A stretch of 64,000 nt of DNA from Paracoccus xiamenensis (GTDB lineage Bacteria > Pseudomonadota > Alphaproteobacteria > Rhodobacterales > Rhodobacteraceae). Positions 24,513-32,488 of this stretch are shown in pieces. The notes beneath the pieces are model-generated. The model saw only the letters and a list, made by a program, of their open reading frames with translations. It was not told the DNA's origin and ran no database searches. The stretch is taken from positions 1 to 64,000 of the forward strand of contig NZ_JAAOHY010000009.1 in the NCBI RefSeq assembly GCF_011308835.1, given 5' to 3'. The position numbers and the translations under genes are program-made. Every line of letters begins with the position of its first letter. Position 1 is the first letter of the stretch.

Positions 24513-25441
24513 GTTTTGCAGGGATCTGGCGGGGCAGGGTGGCCGCACTTGCGACCGTATTGGTTTGCGCGATGTTCGGCGGCGCGCTTGCCGACGATGC
24601 CGCGCAGACACCGGCCGACTCGGTCCTGCCGACGATGCTGGACCAGTCTTTTGAAGAGGTCGTGTCGGGCGCGCTTGCTGATGGGCTGGATGAAATGCCG
24701 CCCTTCGACGCCCTCTGGCTGCTGATGCAAAGCGGCCAGCTGGATGCGCTGCGTCAGCCCTATATCGCTTCGTTGCTCGGCGATTATCAACTGAAGACGC
24801 GGCCCTTTGATCTGATGCTTTGGGCTTACGTCATCTTCGCGGGCGACGAGGAAGGGATAGGCCTCTACTGTCAGCGGCTTGCCGAGCAGACCGGGAAGGC
24901 CTTTCAGGATGCAGATGCCTGTCTTGCCAGCGTCGCAGATGTTTTTCTGGATCGCCGCGGGAACAAGTATCTGCCGGACGAGGTGTTTACGCCCGGCCTT
25001 CTGGATCTGCTATATCGAGCCAGATCCGACGAAAGGGCTGTTCTGATCGGAAACTTCGGCGAATTTTCCGACTTGCGGCTGCTGCAGGCGGCAATCCTGG
25101 GCGATGACGCAGTCCTGGCCGAAAACAGCGTCGTGCTGGGCAATACAATGCCATGTTCGACAGATAGCGCGCGGATCGCGTCGCTTGATGTCTTGCGCCC
25201 GCTATGCACCGCCGACCCCCAAAGCGCCGAGCTTCCCACGATAGAGGAGCTCGCACCGTATCGCCTCTTATCCGCTGTTGTGGCGCTTTGTGCTGATACC
25301 GACCGCCCCCAGTTGTGTCGTCGCGATCTGATCGCGCTTCACCAGGCCGGCATGTGCCGTGAACCGCTGCATCTCGCGCCGATGGAAGGCTATTACCAGT
25401 CGCGTTTGTTCAGAACCTGCATGGAGGATTACAAGCCATGA
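24509..25441 (+). CDS. Unknown exported protein of the vgrG operon
   Basis: 310 residues, start coupled to the previous stop by ATGA. A clear Sec signal peptide (GRVAALATVLVCAMFGGALA, cleavage near ALA-DD) predicts a periplasmic protein. The mature part is helical, rich in Leu/Asp/Glu, with paired cysteines (YCQRL, DACLAS, MPCSTD, RPLCT, LCADTD, LCRRD, MCREP, RTCMED) that could form disulfides. I recognise no family. In vgrG modules a Sec-exported soluble protein is often the immunity factor for a periplasm-acting effector, so it may protect against the product of 23802-24512. This is inference from position. Confidence 0.75.
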   Translation: MSFAGIWRGRVAALATVLVCAMFGGALADDAAQTPADSVLPTMLDQSFEEVVSGALADGLDEMPPFDALWLLMQSGQLDALRQPYIASLLGDYQLKTRPFDLMLWAYVIFAGDEEGIGLYCQRLAEQTGKAFQDADACLASVADVFLDRRGNKYLPDEVFTPGLLDLLYRARSDERAVLIGNFGEFSDLRLLQAAILGDDAVLAENSVVLGNTMPCSTDSARIASLDVLRPLCTADPQSAELPTIEELAPYRLLSAVVALCADTDRPQLCRRDLIALHQAGMCREPLHLAPMEGYYQSRLFRTCMEDYKP

Positions 25442-25701
25442 GCAAGATCGACACTACGCTCGGCCAGATTGACGCCGATGAGGTTGTCGCGCCGCTTTCA
25501 TCGGCGGAAGTCCTTCAGCTTCGGAGGTTGCTGGCCGTCGCACACTATGACGAAGGGCGGAAAGGTTTTGTCATTGATACGGGACGCGCCAAGCTGCTGG
25601 TTCGCGATGATGGAACGGTCCGGATCGAGGGGGATAACCTGACCGTCATGACCGACGGGCTGATCACGCTGAACGGGGCGGCTATCGGGCTGAATTCATG
25701 A
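25438..25701 (+). CDS. Small VgrG-tail-like beta-repeat protein
   Basis: 87 residues, coupled by ATGA at both ends. The second half (DTGRAKLLVRDDGTVRIEGD, then NLTVMTDGLITLNGAAIGLN) has the alternating strand-turn pattern of the gp5/VgrG needle tip, as in the final part of the VgrG encoded upstream (SSIVMEANGIITFYG). The first half is helical. It may extend the spike tip or link VgrG to the DUF4150 PAAR-like effector encoded immediately downstream. I know no named family for the stand-alone form. Confidence 0.7.
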   Translation: MSKIDTTLGQIDADEVVAPLSSAEVLQLRRLLAVAHYDEGRKGFVIDTGRAKLLVRDDGTVRIEGDNLTVMTDGLITLNGAAIGLNS

Positions 25702-26759
25702 CCATCTCGGTCAATGTTAACGGGCTGTCCCTTTGCCACAAGGGCTCGGAAGGCTTCGTTCGCTCGACCCTGCCGGATATCTGCCTGACACCGGGAAAGG
25801 GGGGGTATCCCGTTCCCTACTTGAATATTGCCTATTCGCGGGATCTGGCGAAGGGGACTGTCAGCGTTTTTGCCGATGGCGGCCATAGTTGCGCCATCAA
25901 GCCGTCCGAATTTCGTATTTCTTTCGGTGACGAGCCCGGCAAGGGCGGCGGCATCAAGTCCGGGGTGAACCAGGATCGCGCGACCTGGTTATCGTGGTCG
26001 CCCGACGTTTTCCTTGAAGGGCAACCAGCCTGCCGCCTGACAGACAAGATGTTGCTGAACAGGGGAAACACCGTGTCCATCGGGGGCGAGCAACAGCCGC
26101 CGCTGGATATGGATGACTGGCTCAAGGAGCTTTGCGAGATTGCCTGCGAATGCAAGCATGCGATCTACTTTCAGCGGTGCATGTCGCAGAAACTGCAAGA
26201 GAAATATTATACCGGCGACTATCCGGATGCGGACAGTCCGTATTGGCGTGAAGTCTCGATGCAGCGGGGTGAGGACGGTTGGGACATCATCAGAAATCGG
26301 GCAGGCGACGCGCCAACCAGCAACCCGATCACGCCGGCTGGCGGCATTCGGCCGGATGTCGTCACCACTGACGGTCGCGGGAACCCGACCCGTATCGTCG
26401 AAGTAAAATTCCCCGGCGACAGCCCGAATGCCAACCAGCTTCCGGGGGGCAAATATTCCGCCGCCGCAAACGATCTGGGGATCGACTATGACCTGATCGA
26501 CGTCGCAGTTGAATGCGCCTTCTGCTGGTTCCCGCCGCCGCCCCCGCCATCGGCACCGGCGCCCGTGACCGATCCTGTGCCCGTGCCTGCGGCGGAACCG
26601 GAATCGGAAACACCCTGGGGCTGGATTATAGGGGGTGTGGTGGCAGTGGGTACGGGCATTGCCATCACCGCCTGCATTATTGCAGAGCCTTGCGGCGCTG
26701 CCGCCGCTGCGGCTGCTGCCGCGCTTGGCGGCGGTGCGGTATTGGCAACCTCGGGCTGA
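25698..26759 (+). CDS. T6SS effector: DUF4150 PAAR-like domain + PD-(D/E)xK nuclease (VRR-NUC/TseV-like), hydrophobic tail
   Basis: 353 residues, ATGA-coupled start. Residues about 1-130 are a DUF4150 PAAR-like tip (LCHKGSEGFVRSTLPDICLT, then GGYPVPYLNIAYS). Residues about 140-275 hold a restriction-type nuclease: RPDVV (Asp220) and IVEVKF (Glu235, Lys237) form the PD-(D/E)xK core, placed as in VRR-NUC effectors such as TseV. A Pro-rich linker (about 278-300) leads to a Gly/Ala-rich hydrophobic end (about 307-350, WGWIIGGVVAVGTGIAITA). Target-cell DNA cleavage is inferred. The hydrophobic end after the toxin domain is unusual, since such segments normally precede the toxin. The DUF3396 gene downstream fits as immunity. 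Confidence 0.82.
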   Translation: MTISVNVNGLSLCHKGSEGFVRSTLPDICLTPGKGGYPVPYLNIAYSRDLAKGTVSVFADGGHSCAIKPSEFRISFGDEPGKGGGIKSGVNQDRATWLSWSPDVFLEGQPACRLTDKMLLNRGNTVSIGGEQQPPLDMDDWLKELCEIACECKHAIYFQRCMSQKLQEKYYTGDYPDADSPYWREVSMQRGEDGWDIIRNRAGDAPTSNPITPAGGIRPDVVTTDGRGNPTRIVEVKFPGDSPNANQLPGGKYSAAANDLGIDYDLIDVAVECAFCWFPPPPPPSAPAPVTDPVPVPAAEPESETPWGWIIGGVVAVGTGIAITACIIAEPCGAAAAAAAAALGGGAVLATSG

Positions 26760-26777
26760 GAGTGAAAGAGCGATAAG

Positions 26778-27770
26778 ATGGATCAGAAGACGGACTACGA
26801 GCGGCTGGACGGCCTGATCATAAAGGACGGCAACAGCGGAACCCCGATCCTGCGCGTCGGCGTCCAGGCCCAGCTTTTCGTGCGGAACGGGTTTGACAGC
26901 GCAGCGCGCGCCGCAAGCGTCGAGGCATTGGCCGCTTATGCCCGTCTGGCTGGGGACAAGGTGACGCGGCTGCTGCCATCGGGTGCCAAGCGCATGCAGG
27001 CGATCGGCGGGGCTGACTTTCCGCACAGACAGCGCGAGGACGCCGCCAAATCCGCGCCCGACGACGTGTTCGGGATCACCATCACCGACGATGAGGCACC
27101 GCCTCGCTGGCGGGCAACGGCGCAGATGATCGGCAATTATGCACCTGATTGGCCGTCTTATTTCTATACCGCTGTCCCGCCCTCGTTCATGAAGTCGGAT
27201 CCGGATCGCTATGTTCGGGCGGTTGTCGAATGGGCGTCACTCCTCCGGCCGGATTATGGAACAGCCGGCTTCGCGCTGGTCCTGGAGGCCGGGATGGAAT
27301 TCCAGTACCCGAAGGAAACCTGGCCCTTCCACGCGCGCTTTTCCGGGCTGGACATGCTTGGGGCATTCAATTTCAAGATCGGACCCGGCAAGATCCAGAC
27401 GGTGAACTGGCTGACCGTCCTTAGCGACAAGGTCCTGGCAGAGATCGGCGGTCGTGCAGAACTGACCGAGCGTCTGAAAGAGGCGTGGTCAATTCATTTC
27501 GGCGCGGCCCCCGGCGACAGCCTGCCGCCCGAATTCAGCCTGCATGATTATGACGGCGGAACAGTGCTGCGCGCGGGGCAATATCCGCAGATGGGCGACG
27601 TCAATATCGGCGGGCCGCCGGAAACCTATCTGGTCGCAAATGATGCGCTTCGTTCCGTCCGTTTCATGAAGTACGAACAGCGTCCCGGCGACCTGATACG
27701 CGTTCCGGCGCCGCTGGATCGGTACGAGACGACGCTGGAATGGATCACGCGGTTTGATGCGAGGTCCTGA
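26778..27770 (+). CDS. DUF3396 / TsiV-type immunity protein
   Basis: 330 residues, no signal peptide. The DUF3396 pattern is evident: YFYTAVPPSFMKSDPDRYVR followed by AVVEWASLLRPDYGTAGFAL, then GPGKIQTVNWLTVLSDKVLA and EIGGRAEL. DUF3396 proteins are the known antagonists (TsiV) of VRR-NUC T6SS nucleases, and this gene follows such a nuclease gene by 18 bases. It should bind and block the nuclease in the cytoplasm of the producer. The C-terminal VRFMKYEQRPGDLIRVPAPL is also family-like. Confidence 0.82.
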   Translation: MDQKTDYERLDGLIIKDGNSGTPILRVGVQAQLFVRNGFDSAARAASVEALAAYARLAGDKVTRLLPSGAKRMQAIGGADFPHRQREDAAKSAPDDVFGITITDDEAPPRWRATAQMIGNYAPDWPSYFYTAVPPSFMKSDPDRYVRAVVEWASLLRPDYGTAGFALVLEAGMEFQYPKETWPFHARFSGLDMLGAFNFKIGPGKIQTVNWLTVLSDKVLAEIGGRAELTERLKEAWSIHFGAAPGDSLPPEFSLHDYDGGTVLRAGQYPQMGDVNIGGPPETYLVANDALRSVRFMKYEQRPGDLIRVPAPLDRYETTLEWITRFDARS

Positions 27771-27773
27771 CGA

Positions 27774-28343
27774 ATGTCCGAACCTGCCTCGCTGTATCTG
27801 ACCTGCCCTATCCCGCGCGAAAGTCTGGCGGTGGCGCTGACCCAACCCGCCCCACAGGCAGGGATGTGGCACGACTGGGAGCGGATCGGATGGGAACTTT
27901 CCCCGTTGGATCATGAGGCGTTGGCGCGTCTTACCGGGCGGAACCTCGGCGATTTCCTGCGCGAATTGCGCAATACGGCAGAATCGCCGGCGGACTGGCT
28001 GTTTCGTTACGATAACGGCTACGGCCGGCTGGAACTCGGGCAGGTGCTTTGTACCGACCAGCCGCGAAGCATTCTGGTCATCCTCGCCTATCTTCGCCGA
28101 CTTGGTAGCTTCGTGAGCGGTCCGGGCTTCGCGGTTTTGCAGGATACGGTCTTTGGCAACCCCTCCCCCTTGCCAGCGCTTCGATTTGACCATGGCAACA
28201 CCGAGCTGGTGCCGGGAACGGCCGTCCGACCCGAATGGTCTGCCGCCGTCGCCCCCGCCCTGTCGGAGGTCCGCGCGGCCGTTATCGCGGGCGCGGACCG
28301 TCCCGTCCACGATGACCTCGACACCCTGACAGCGGAGCCCTGA
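27774..28343 (+). CDS. Unknown protein of the vgrG module
   Basis: 189 residues, starting three bases after the DUF3396 stop and ending two bases before the DUF2169 start. There is no signal peptide or membrane helix. The sequence has a Trp-rich N-terminal third (GMWHDWERIGWELSPLDHEA), a middle with FVSGPGFAVLQDTVFGN and an acidic end. I recognise no domain. Between an immunity gene and a loading adaptor, it could be a second immunity protein or part of the DUF2169/thiolase loading complex. Confidence 0.7.
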   Translation: MSEPASLYLTCPIPRESLAVALTQPAPQAGMWHDWERIGWELSPLDHEALARLTGRNLGDFLRELRNTAESPADWLFRYDNGYGRLELGQVLCTDQPRSILVILAYLRRLGSFVSGPGFAVLQDTVFGNPSPLPALRFDHGNTELVPGTAVRPEWSAAVAPALSEVRAAVIAGADRPVHDDLDTLTAEP

Positions 28344-28345
28344 CT

Positions 28346-29368
28346 TTGTGGCAGGTCGCGAATAGGACACCTTTTCAGGCCGGTGGCACGTTCATCCGGG
28401 ATGCCCACGGGCATGAGCATTGGTGCGTCGCGATCCGCGCGACATTCACCGCCGATGCCGCGGGGCGGGTGCATATCGCGCAAGAGCAGATGCCGGTAAA
28501 TTTCGTGGCCCGCTATGGTGGAAGCGAAAATGAGGTGCTGCTGGCAGAGGATGACTTTGTCCCATTCGCACCGGCGGGCGACATCCTGCTTCACGGTGAA
28601 TTGCAGCCAGCGGTGTCCGATGACCGTCCAACGCCGCTGACGTTCAAGGTCGGCGCCGTCAGCAAACAGGCAATCTTGCACCCGCCACGCCGTGCCCGTC
28701 TTGTCGGGCGGAAATGGAAGCTTTCGGACCAGGGCCGGCACGACCGCCTGTCCCTTGGCTGGCAAAGCAGTTTCGGCGGCAGCCTGCCACAGCCCCTTGA
28801 TGATGGCCCACCGGAAAATCCGCTTGGCTATGGTGAATGGCTGCGCGCGCCGCATCAGTTCAGCCCGAATACGGAAACGATCCTGCCAAGGATCGAAGCC
28901 GTGGGCTGTGACTGCATGCGTGACCCGCAACAAAGCCGTGTTCTTGGATTTGGCCCGATCCCGCGCTGGTGGCGCCCAAGGCTGCAACTTGCGGGGACCT
29001 TCGACGATGCCTGGCGACGCGCCCGCTCTCCGCTGATGCCCGTGGATCACGATCCGCGCTTTGCATGCGCGGCACCGGCAGATCAGTGGTCAGAGAAGTA
29101 CCTGAAAGGCGGAGAGCCAGTTTTTCTGGATGGCTTCACCGGCGCGGTGCCCTGGCAGTTCCGTCTGCCGCAGGCGCTATTTCAGGTCGAGACGAAGATG
29201 CGGACCGGTACCGTTCCAAGCAAAGCCCATATTGCCCGGCTTGATCTGTTTCCTGCCGAGTCCCGGTTTTCGGTTCTGTGGCTTTCCACCTTGCCCTGCG
29301 ACGGGCGCGATCACGAAATCCAGGTAACCCGTGTTGCGCTGCGCCAGCTAGCCGGAGTTGAAAGGTGA
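28346..29368 (+). CDS. DUF2169 T6SS adaptor/chaperone
   Basis: 340 residues with a TTG start at 28346, chosen because MWQVANRTPFQAGGTFIRDA matches the canonical DUF2169 N-terminus and no ATG is available. Family motifs include EHWCVAIRATFTADAAG, LQPAVSDDRPTPLTFKVGAV and SLGWQSSFGG. DUF2169 proteins help load DUF4150/PAAR-type effectors onto their cognate VgrG, which fits the genes upstream. A rare start codon implies low, coupled expression. The stop overlaps the next start (GTGA). Confidence 0.85.
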   Translation: MWQVANRTPFQAGGTFIRDAHGHEHWCVAIRATFTADAAGRVHIAQEQMPVNFVARYGGSENEVLLAEDDFVPFAPAGDILLHGELQPAVSDDRPTPLTFKVGAVSKQAILHPPRRARLVGRKWKLSDQGRHDRLSLGWQSSFGGSLPQPLDDGPPENPLGYGEWLRAPHQFSPNTETILPRIEAVGCDCMRDPQQSRVLGFGPIPRWWRPRLQLAGTFDDAWRRARSPLMPVDHDPRFACAAPADQWSEKYLKGGEPVFLDGFTGAVPWQFRLPQALFQVETKMRTGTVPSKAHIARLDLFPAESRFSVLWLSTLPCDGRDHEIQVTRVALRQLAGVER

Positions 29369-30396
29369 CCAGGCAGACACCCAGGGCAGTCGCTATTCTG
29401 GCCTATGGCATGATGACGCCCGCGACGGGTGGGCGCGACGAACAGGTCAGCGCGCTGCTTGCCGGGCGGCCGCTGTTCCGGCGCCATCCGCGCTGGGTCG
29501 GGGTGGACGGGATGCGTCAGGTGATGAGCTATGTCGCCGCGATTGGCGATAACGGCAGCTTCCCCGACCGGCTGGCCCATTTGTTGCAGCGCGCTTATCA
29601 CGATTGCCGCGCAAACCAGTTGGAGCGCTTCGGCCGGATATATCATGCGCCCATGATTCTGGCGCTGCCCGAGATCCTGCAAACAGCCGGATTGTACGAA
29701 ACTTTCCGTGCCGTAGCGGCCGGGTTGGACTTTGACGGAGTGACGCAGCTTCACCTTGTCTTCGGCGATGATTGCGGCGCGATGCGCGGGCTTGCGCAGG
29801 CATTTCAGGTGATCGAGGGCAGTCCGCAGCCATTGGTCTATCTTGCGGCTGCTGACAGTCTGGTCACGCCCTTTATGATGGATCTGCGCAGCACGACCGG
29901 GCTGGCGCGTTCATCCCAGCACCCTTGGAACCCGATCCCTTCAGAGGCTGCCATTTGCACGCTTTTGGGCAGCGCCGATAACACCCCCTCGGCCGTCCTG
30001 TTCCCGCCAAGCCAGACAGTTGAGTCGCAGAACTGGCGCGACCCGGGCCGTGGTCTGCTGGGCGGGGGGTTGCGCGCCGCAATCGAGGATCAGCTTTCTG
30101 GTCACGAGCGCCCGTTGCATGCCTTCAGCGATGCGCATGCTGAACGTTGGCGGGCCGAAGAACTCGGGGTCATCCGATCAGAGCTTACCGCGCTGCTGCC
30201 CGATGAAAGTGGCTGGCACTTTATCTCGCAGGCTGTCGGGGATCTGGGCGCAGCTGGGCCTTTGACTGCGGCAATCGCAGCCGCAAGCTTGCCGGGCCAT
30301 TCGTTGATACTCAGCAGCAGCCGCACCGGTAGCCGGTCGGCAATGCTGGTGAACGGGAACCCCTTGCCCACGCTGGACGGCCAATCACCTCGCTAG
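29365..30396 (+). CDS. Thiolase/beta-ketoacyl-synthase-fold protein of the vgrG module
   Basis: 343 residues, GTG start overlapping the DUF2169 stop. The sequence shows the thiolase-like layout without clear enzyme triads: AVAILAYGMMTPATGG at the start, VYLAAADSLVTPFMMD (the position of the condensing-enzyme core, with no catalytic Cys visible) and GWHFISQAVGDLGAAGPLTA (a GDxGAAG loop as in KAS enzymes). Thiolase-fold proteins of this kind are regularly encoded beside DUF2169 in T6SS effector modules and are thought to act in effector loading rather than catalysis. It is the last gene of the module. Confidence 0.75.
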   Translation: MTRQTPRAVAILAYGMMTPATGGRDEQVSALLAGRPLFRRHPRWVGVDGMRQVMSYVAAIGDNGSFPDRLAHLLQRAYHDCRANQLERFGRIYHAPMILALPEILQTAGLYETFRAVAAGLDFDGVTQLHLVFGDDCGAMRGLAQAFQVIEGSPQPLVYLAAADSLVTPFMMDLRSTTGLARSSQHPWNPIPSEAAICTLLGSADNTPSAVLFPPSQTVESQNWRDPGRGLLGGGLRAAIEDQLSGHERPLHAFSDAHAERWRAEELGVIRSELTALLPDESGWHFISQAVGDLGAAGPLTAAIAAASLPGHSLILSSSRTGSRSAMLVNGNPLPTLDGQSPR

Positions 30397-30488
30397 ACTG
30401 GGCACAGCTTGACTGGGTGTCGTCACTGCTGTTCGCGGGCGTGACGGGCCATGTGGGCTCGCCCTCGGTCGTGTACGCACAACGCAAG

Positions 30489-31373
30489 TCAATGCGCGTG
30501 TACGCCATACACGCCGCTGACATCCGCCAGTTGTTCATGCAGTTCATCGATCAGCTGCGCGCGCGGACCCTCGGGGCGCTTCAACAGGCCGATCTGACGA
30601 AAGACCGGCGGTTCCCCGAATGGAAGCCGCAGCAGGTCCACCTTGCCCTCGATAGCGGCGAAATGAGGGACAATCGAAACGCCAAGCCCATTCGCCACAC
30701 AAGCGGTCACGGCCGCGACGGTATCCATTTCGGCAATATCGTTCAAAGTCAGGTTCATGCGGCCTAACTCTGCTTCGATCATCAGCGCCAGCGGAACATT
30801 GCTGCGGAAGCGCACGAAGGGATGCGACTCCAGCAGTGTTGCCGCATCCGTCATCGGCGTTCCGGGCGGCGCAATGATGTAAAGCGGCTCGCGGATGAAG
30901 GGCTGCCAGTTCAGCTCTCGCAGGGAGACGCTGTTGTCGGCGATGATCGCGGCATCCAGCCGCCCGGCCGCCACGTCCTGCACGAGATCCGCGGAATTGC
31001 CGACCCGAAGCTTGACCTTCAGCCCCGGATGCAAGGCGACCATGCGCGAGATCGCCTTGGGCAGCAGCGCGATTGCGCTTGAACGGACAGAGCCGATCGC
31101 AAATGTTCCGACGACGCGCTTGCCCGAGATCGCATCAAGTGCGTTCTCGGTCGCCCGAACCAGCTCGCGTGCTGCCTCGACCATCTGGTGGCCGGCAGTG
31201 GTCAGCGTTGGCGGGCGGTTGTCGCGGTTGAAAAGGCTGGCGCGCACCTCGCTTTCAAGCGCCTGAATTTGCTGACTTACCGCCGAAGGCGTCAGCGCCA
31301 CCTTATCGGCGGCGCGCGCGAAGCTGCCGGTTTCCACGATGGCAAGCAGCGTCCTGAGCTGTCTGGTATCCAT
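30489..31373 (-). CDS. LysR-family regulator, divergent from the hydroxyacid/TctCBA operon
   Basis: 294 residues. HTH: LLAIVETGSFARAADKVALT followed by PSAVSQQIQALESEV. The effector domain follows with the typical VKLRVGNSADLVQDVAAGRL. It is divergent across a 106-base gap from the dehydrogenase-RraA-tctCBA operon, whose inducer-responsive regulator it most likely is. The inducer is unknown but should be the carboxylate handled by that operon. The gap is A+T-rich and suits a shared promoter region. Confidence 0.9.
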   Translation of the reverse strand: MDTRQLRTLLAIVETGSFARAADKVALTPSAVSQQIQALESEVRASLFNRDNRPPTLTTAGHQMVEAARELVRATENALDAISGKRVVGTFAIGSVRSSAIALLPKAISRMVALHPGLKVKLRVGNSADLVQDVAAGRLDAAIIADNSVSLRELNWQPFIREPLYIIAPPGTPMTDAATLLESHPFVRFRSNVPLALMIEAELGRMNLTLNDIAEMDTVAAVTACVANGLGVSIVPHFAAIEGKVDLLRLPFGEPPVFRQIGLLKRPEGPRAQLIDELHEQLADVSGVYGVHAH

Positions 31374-31479
31374 TATGTCCAGTTTTGCTTAATTTATGAA
31401 ATAGAATTACGCGCTTTCATTCAGCGTAGCAACTTTTATGAACGTGGGGAGGGTTCTGAGATCGTCAGAAGGTGGGGAG

Positions 31480-32478
31480 ATGACCAAGAATATTCTGATC
31501 ACGGGGCCAAGCCTTGCGCCCGAGGCGGACGCGGTCCTGAAAGCTGCCGGCTATGCGCCCGTCTATCTGCCCCCCTATACCGAGGGGGAGGGGCTGCTGA
31601 ACATCGTCCGTGACACGCAACCGGCGGGAATCCTGGTTCGGATGGGCCGTGTGGACGATGCCATTTTCGCCGCGGCGCCGGATCTGCGGGTAATCTCGAA
31701 ACACGGGGTTGGCGTCGACAATATCGACGTCGATGCCGCGACCCGGCGCAATATCCCGGTTGTGGTCGCCTCGGGTGCCAATTCCGTCTCGGTCGCTGAA
31801 CACGCCTTTGCGTTGTTGCTTGCCGTTGCCAAGAAAATCGTGCCGCTGGATCGCGGAATGCGTGAAGGCCGTTGGGAAAAGCCGGGCTTTCAGGGGCGCG
31901 AACTGGCGGGATCGACCATCGGTCTGGTGGCCTTTGGCGCGATTGCGCGCCAGACCGCGCGATATGCCAAGGCATTCGGTATGCAGGTGATCGCCTATGA
32001 TCCCTTTTGCGACGACGAGGTTTTCCTTCAGGAGGGCGTGACGCGGGCGAGTGACCTTCAGGCGCTGCTGCGCGACAGCGATATTGTCAGCCTGCACAGC
32101 CCGCTGACGCCGCAAACGCGCCATATCATCAACGCCGATAGCCTTGCGATGATGAAGCCCAATGCGATCATCATCAACACGGCGCGCGGCGGCCTGATCG
32201 ACGAAGCGGCATTGCTGGATGCGCTGCAATCCGGGCGGATCGCGGGGGCCGGGCTGGACAGCTTTGCCAAAGAGCCCACTGGCTCCGATCATCCCTTCTG
32301 GGCCGAGCCGCGACTGGTGGTAACGCCCCATATCGGCGGGGTCACCACGGCCGCGAACCTGCGCGTCGGTGTCGATGCCGCGCAAGCCATTGTGGACGTG
32401 CTGGGCGGTGTCGACCTGCCCAAGTCCCGCATCATCAACCACAAGAACCTGTCCGCCGCCGCGCCGGCCGCAAGCTGA
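31480..32478 (+). CDS. D-2-hydroxyacid dehydrogenase (phosphoglycerate dehydrogenase-like)
   Basis: 332 residues from the ATG at 31480, preceded by AAGGTGGGG. Core residues are present: catalytic Arg in NTARGGLIDEAALL, Glu in SFAKEPTGSDHPFW, and His in VTPHIGGVTTAA. The NAD loop, IGLVAFGAIARQTARY, replaces the usual third glycine of GxGxxG with alanine. The family oxidises or reduces 2-hydroxy/2-oxo acids. Co-transcription with an RraA-like lyase and a tricarboxylate importer suggests catabolism of a hydroxylated di- or tricarboxylate rather than serine synthesis. Confidence 0.85.
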   Translation: MTKNILITGPSLAPEADAVLKAAGYAPVYLPPYTEGEGLLNIVRDTQPAGILVRMGRVDDAIFAAAPDLRVISKHGVGVDNIDVDAATRRNIPVVVASGANSVSVAEHAFALLLAVAKKIVPLDRGMREGRWEKPGFQGRELAGSTIGLVAFGAIARQTARYAKAFGMQVIAYDPFCDDEVFLQEGVTRASDLQALLRDSDIVSLHSPLTPQTRHIINADSLAMMKPNAIIINTARGGLIDEAALLDALQSGRIAGAGLDSFAKEPTGSDHPFWAEPRLVVTPHIGGVTTAANLRVGVDAAQAIVDVLGGVDLPKSRIINHKNLSAAAPAAS

Positions 32479-32488
32479 GGAGCTTTCA

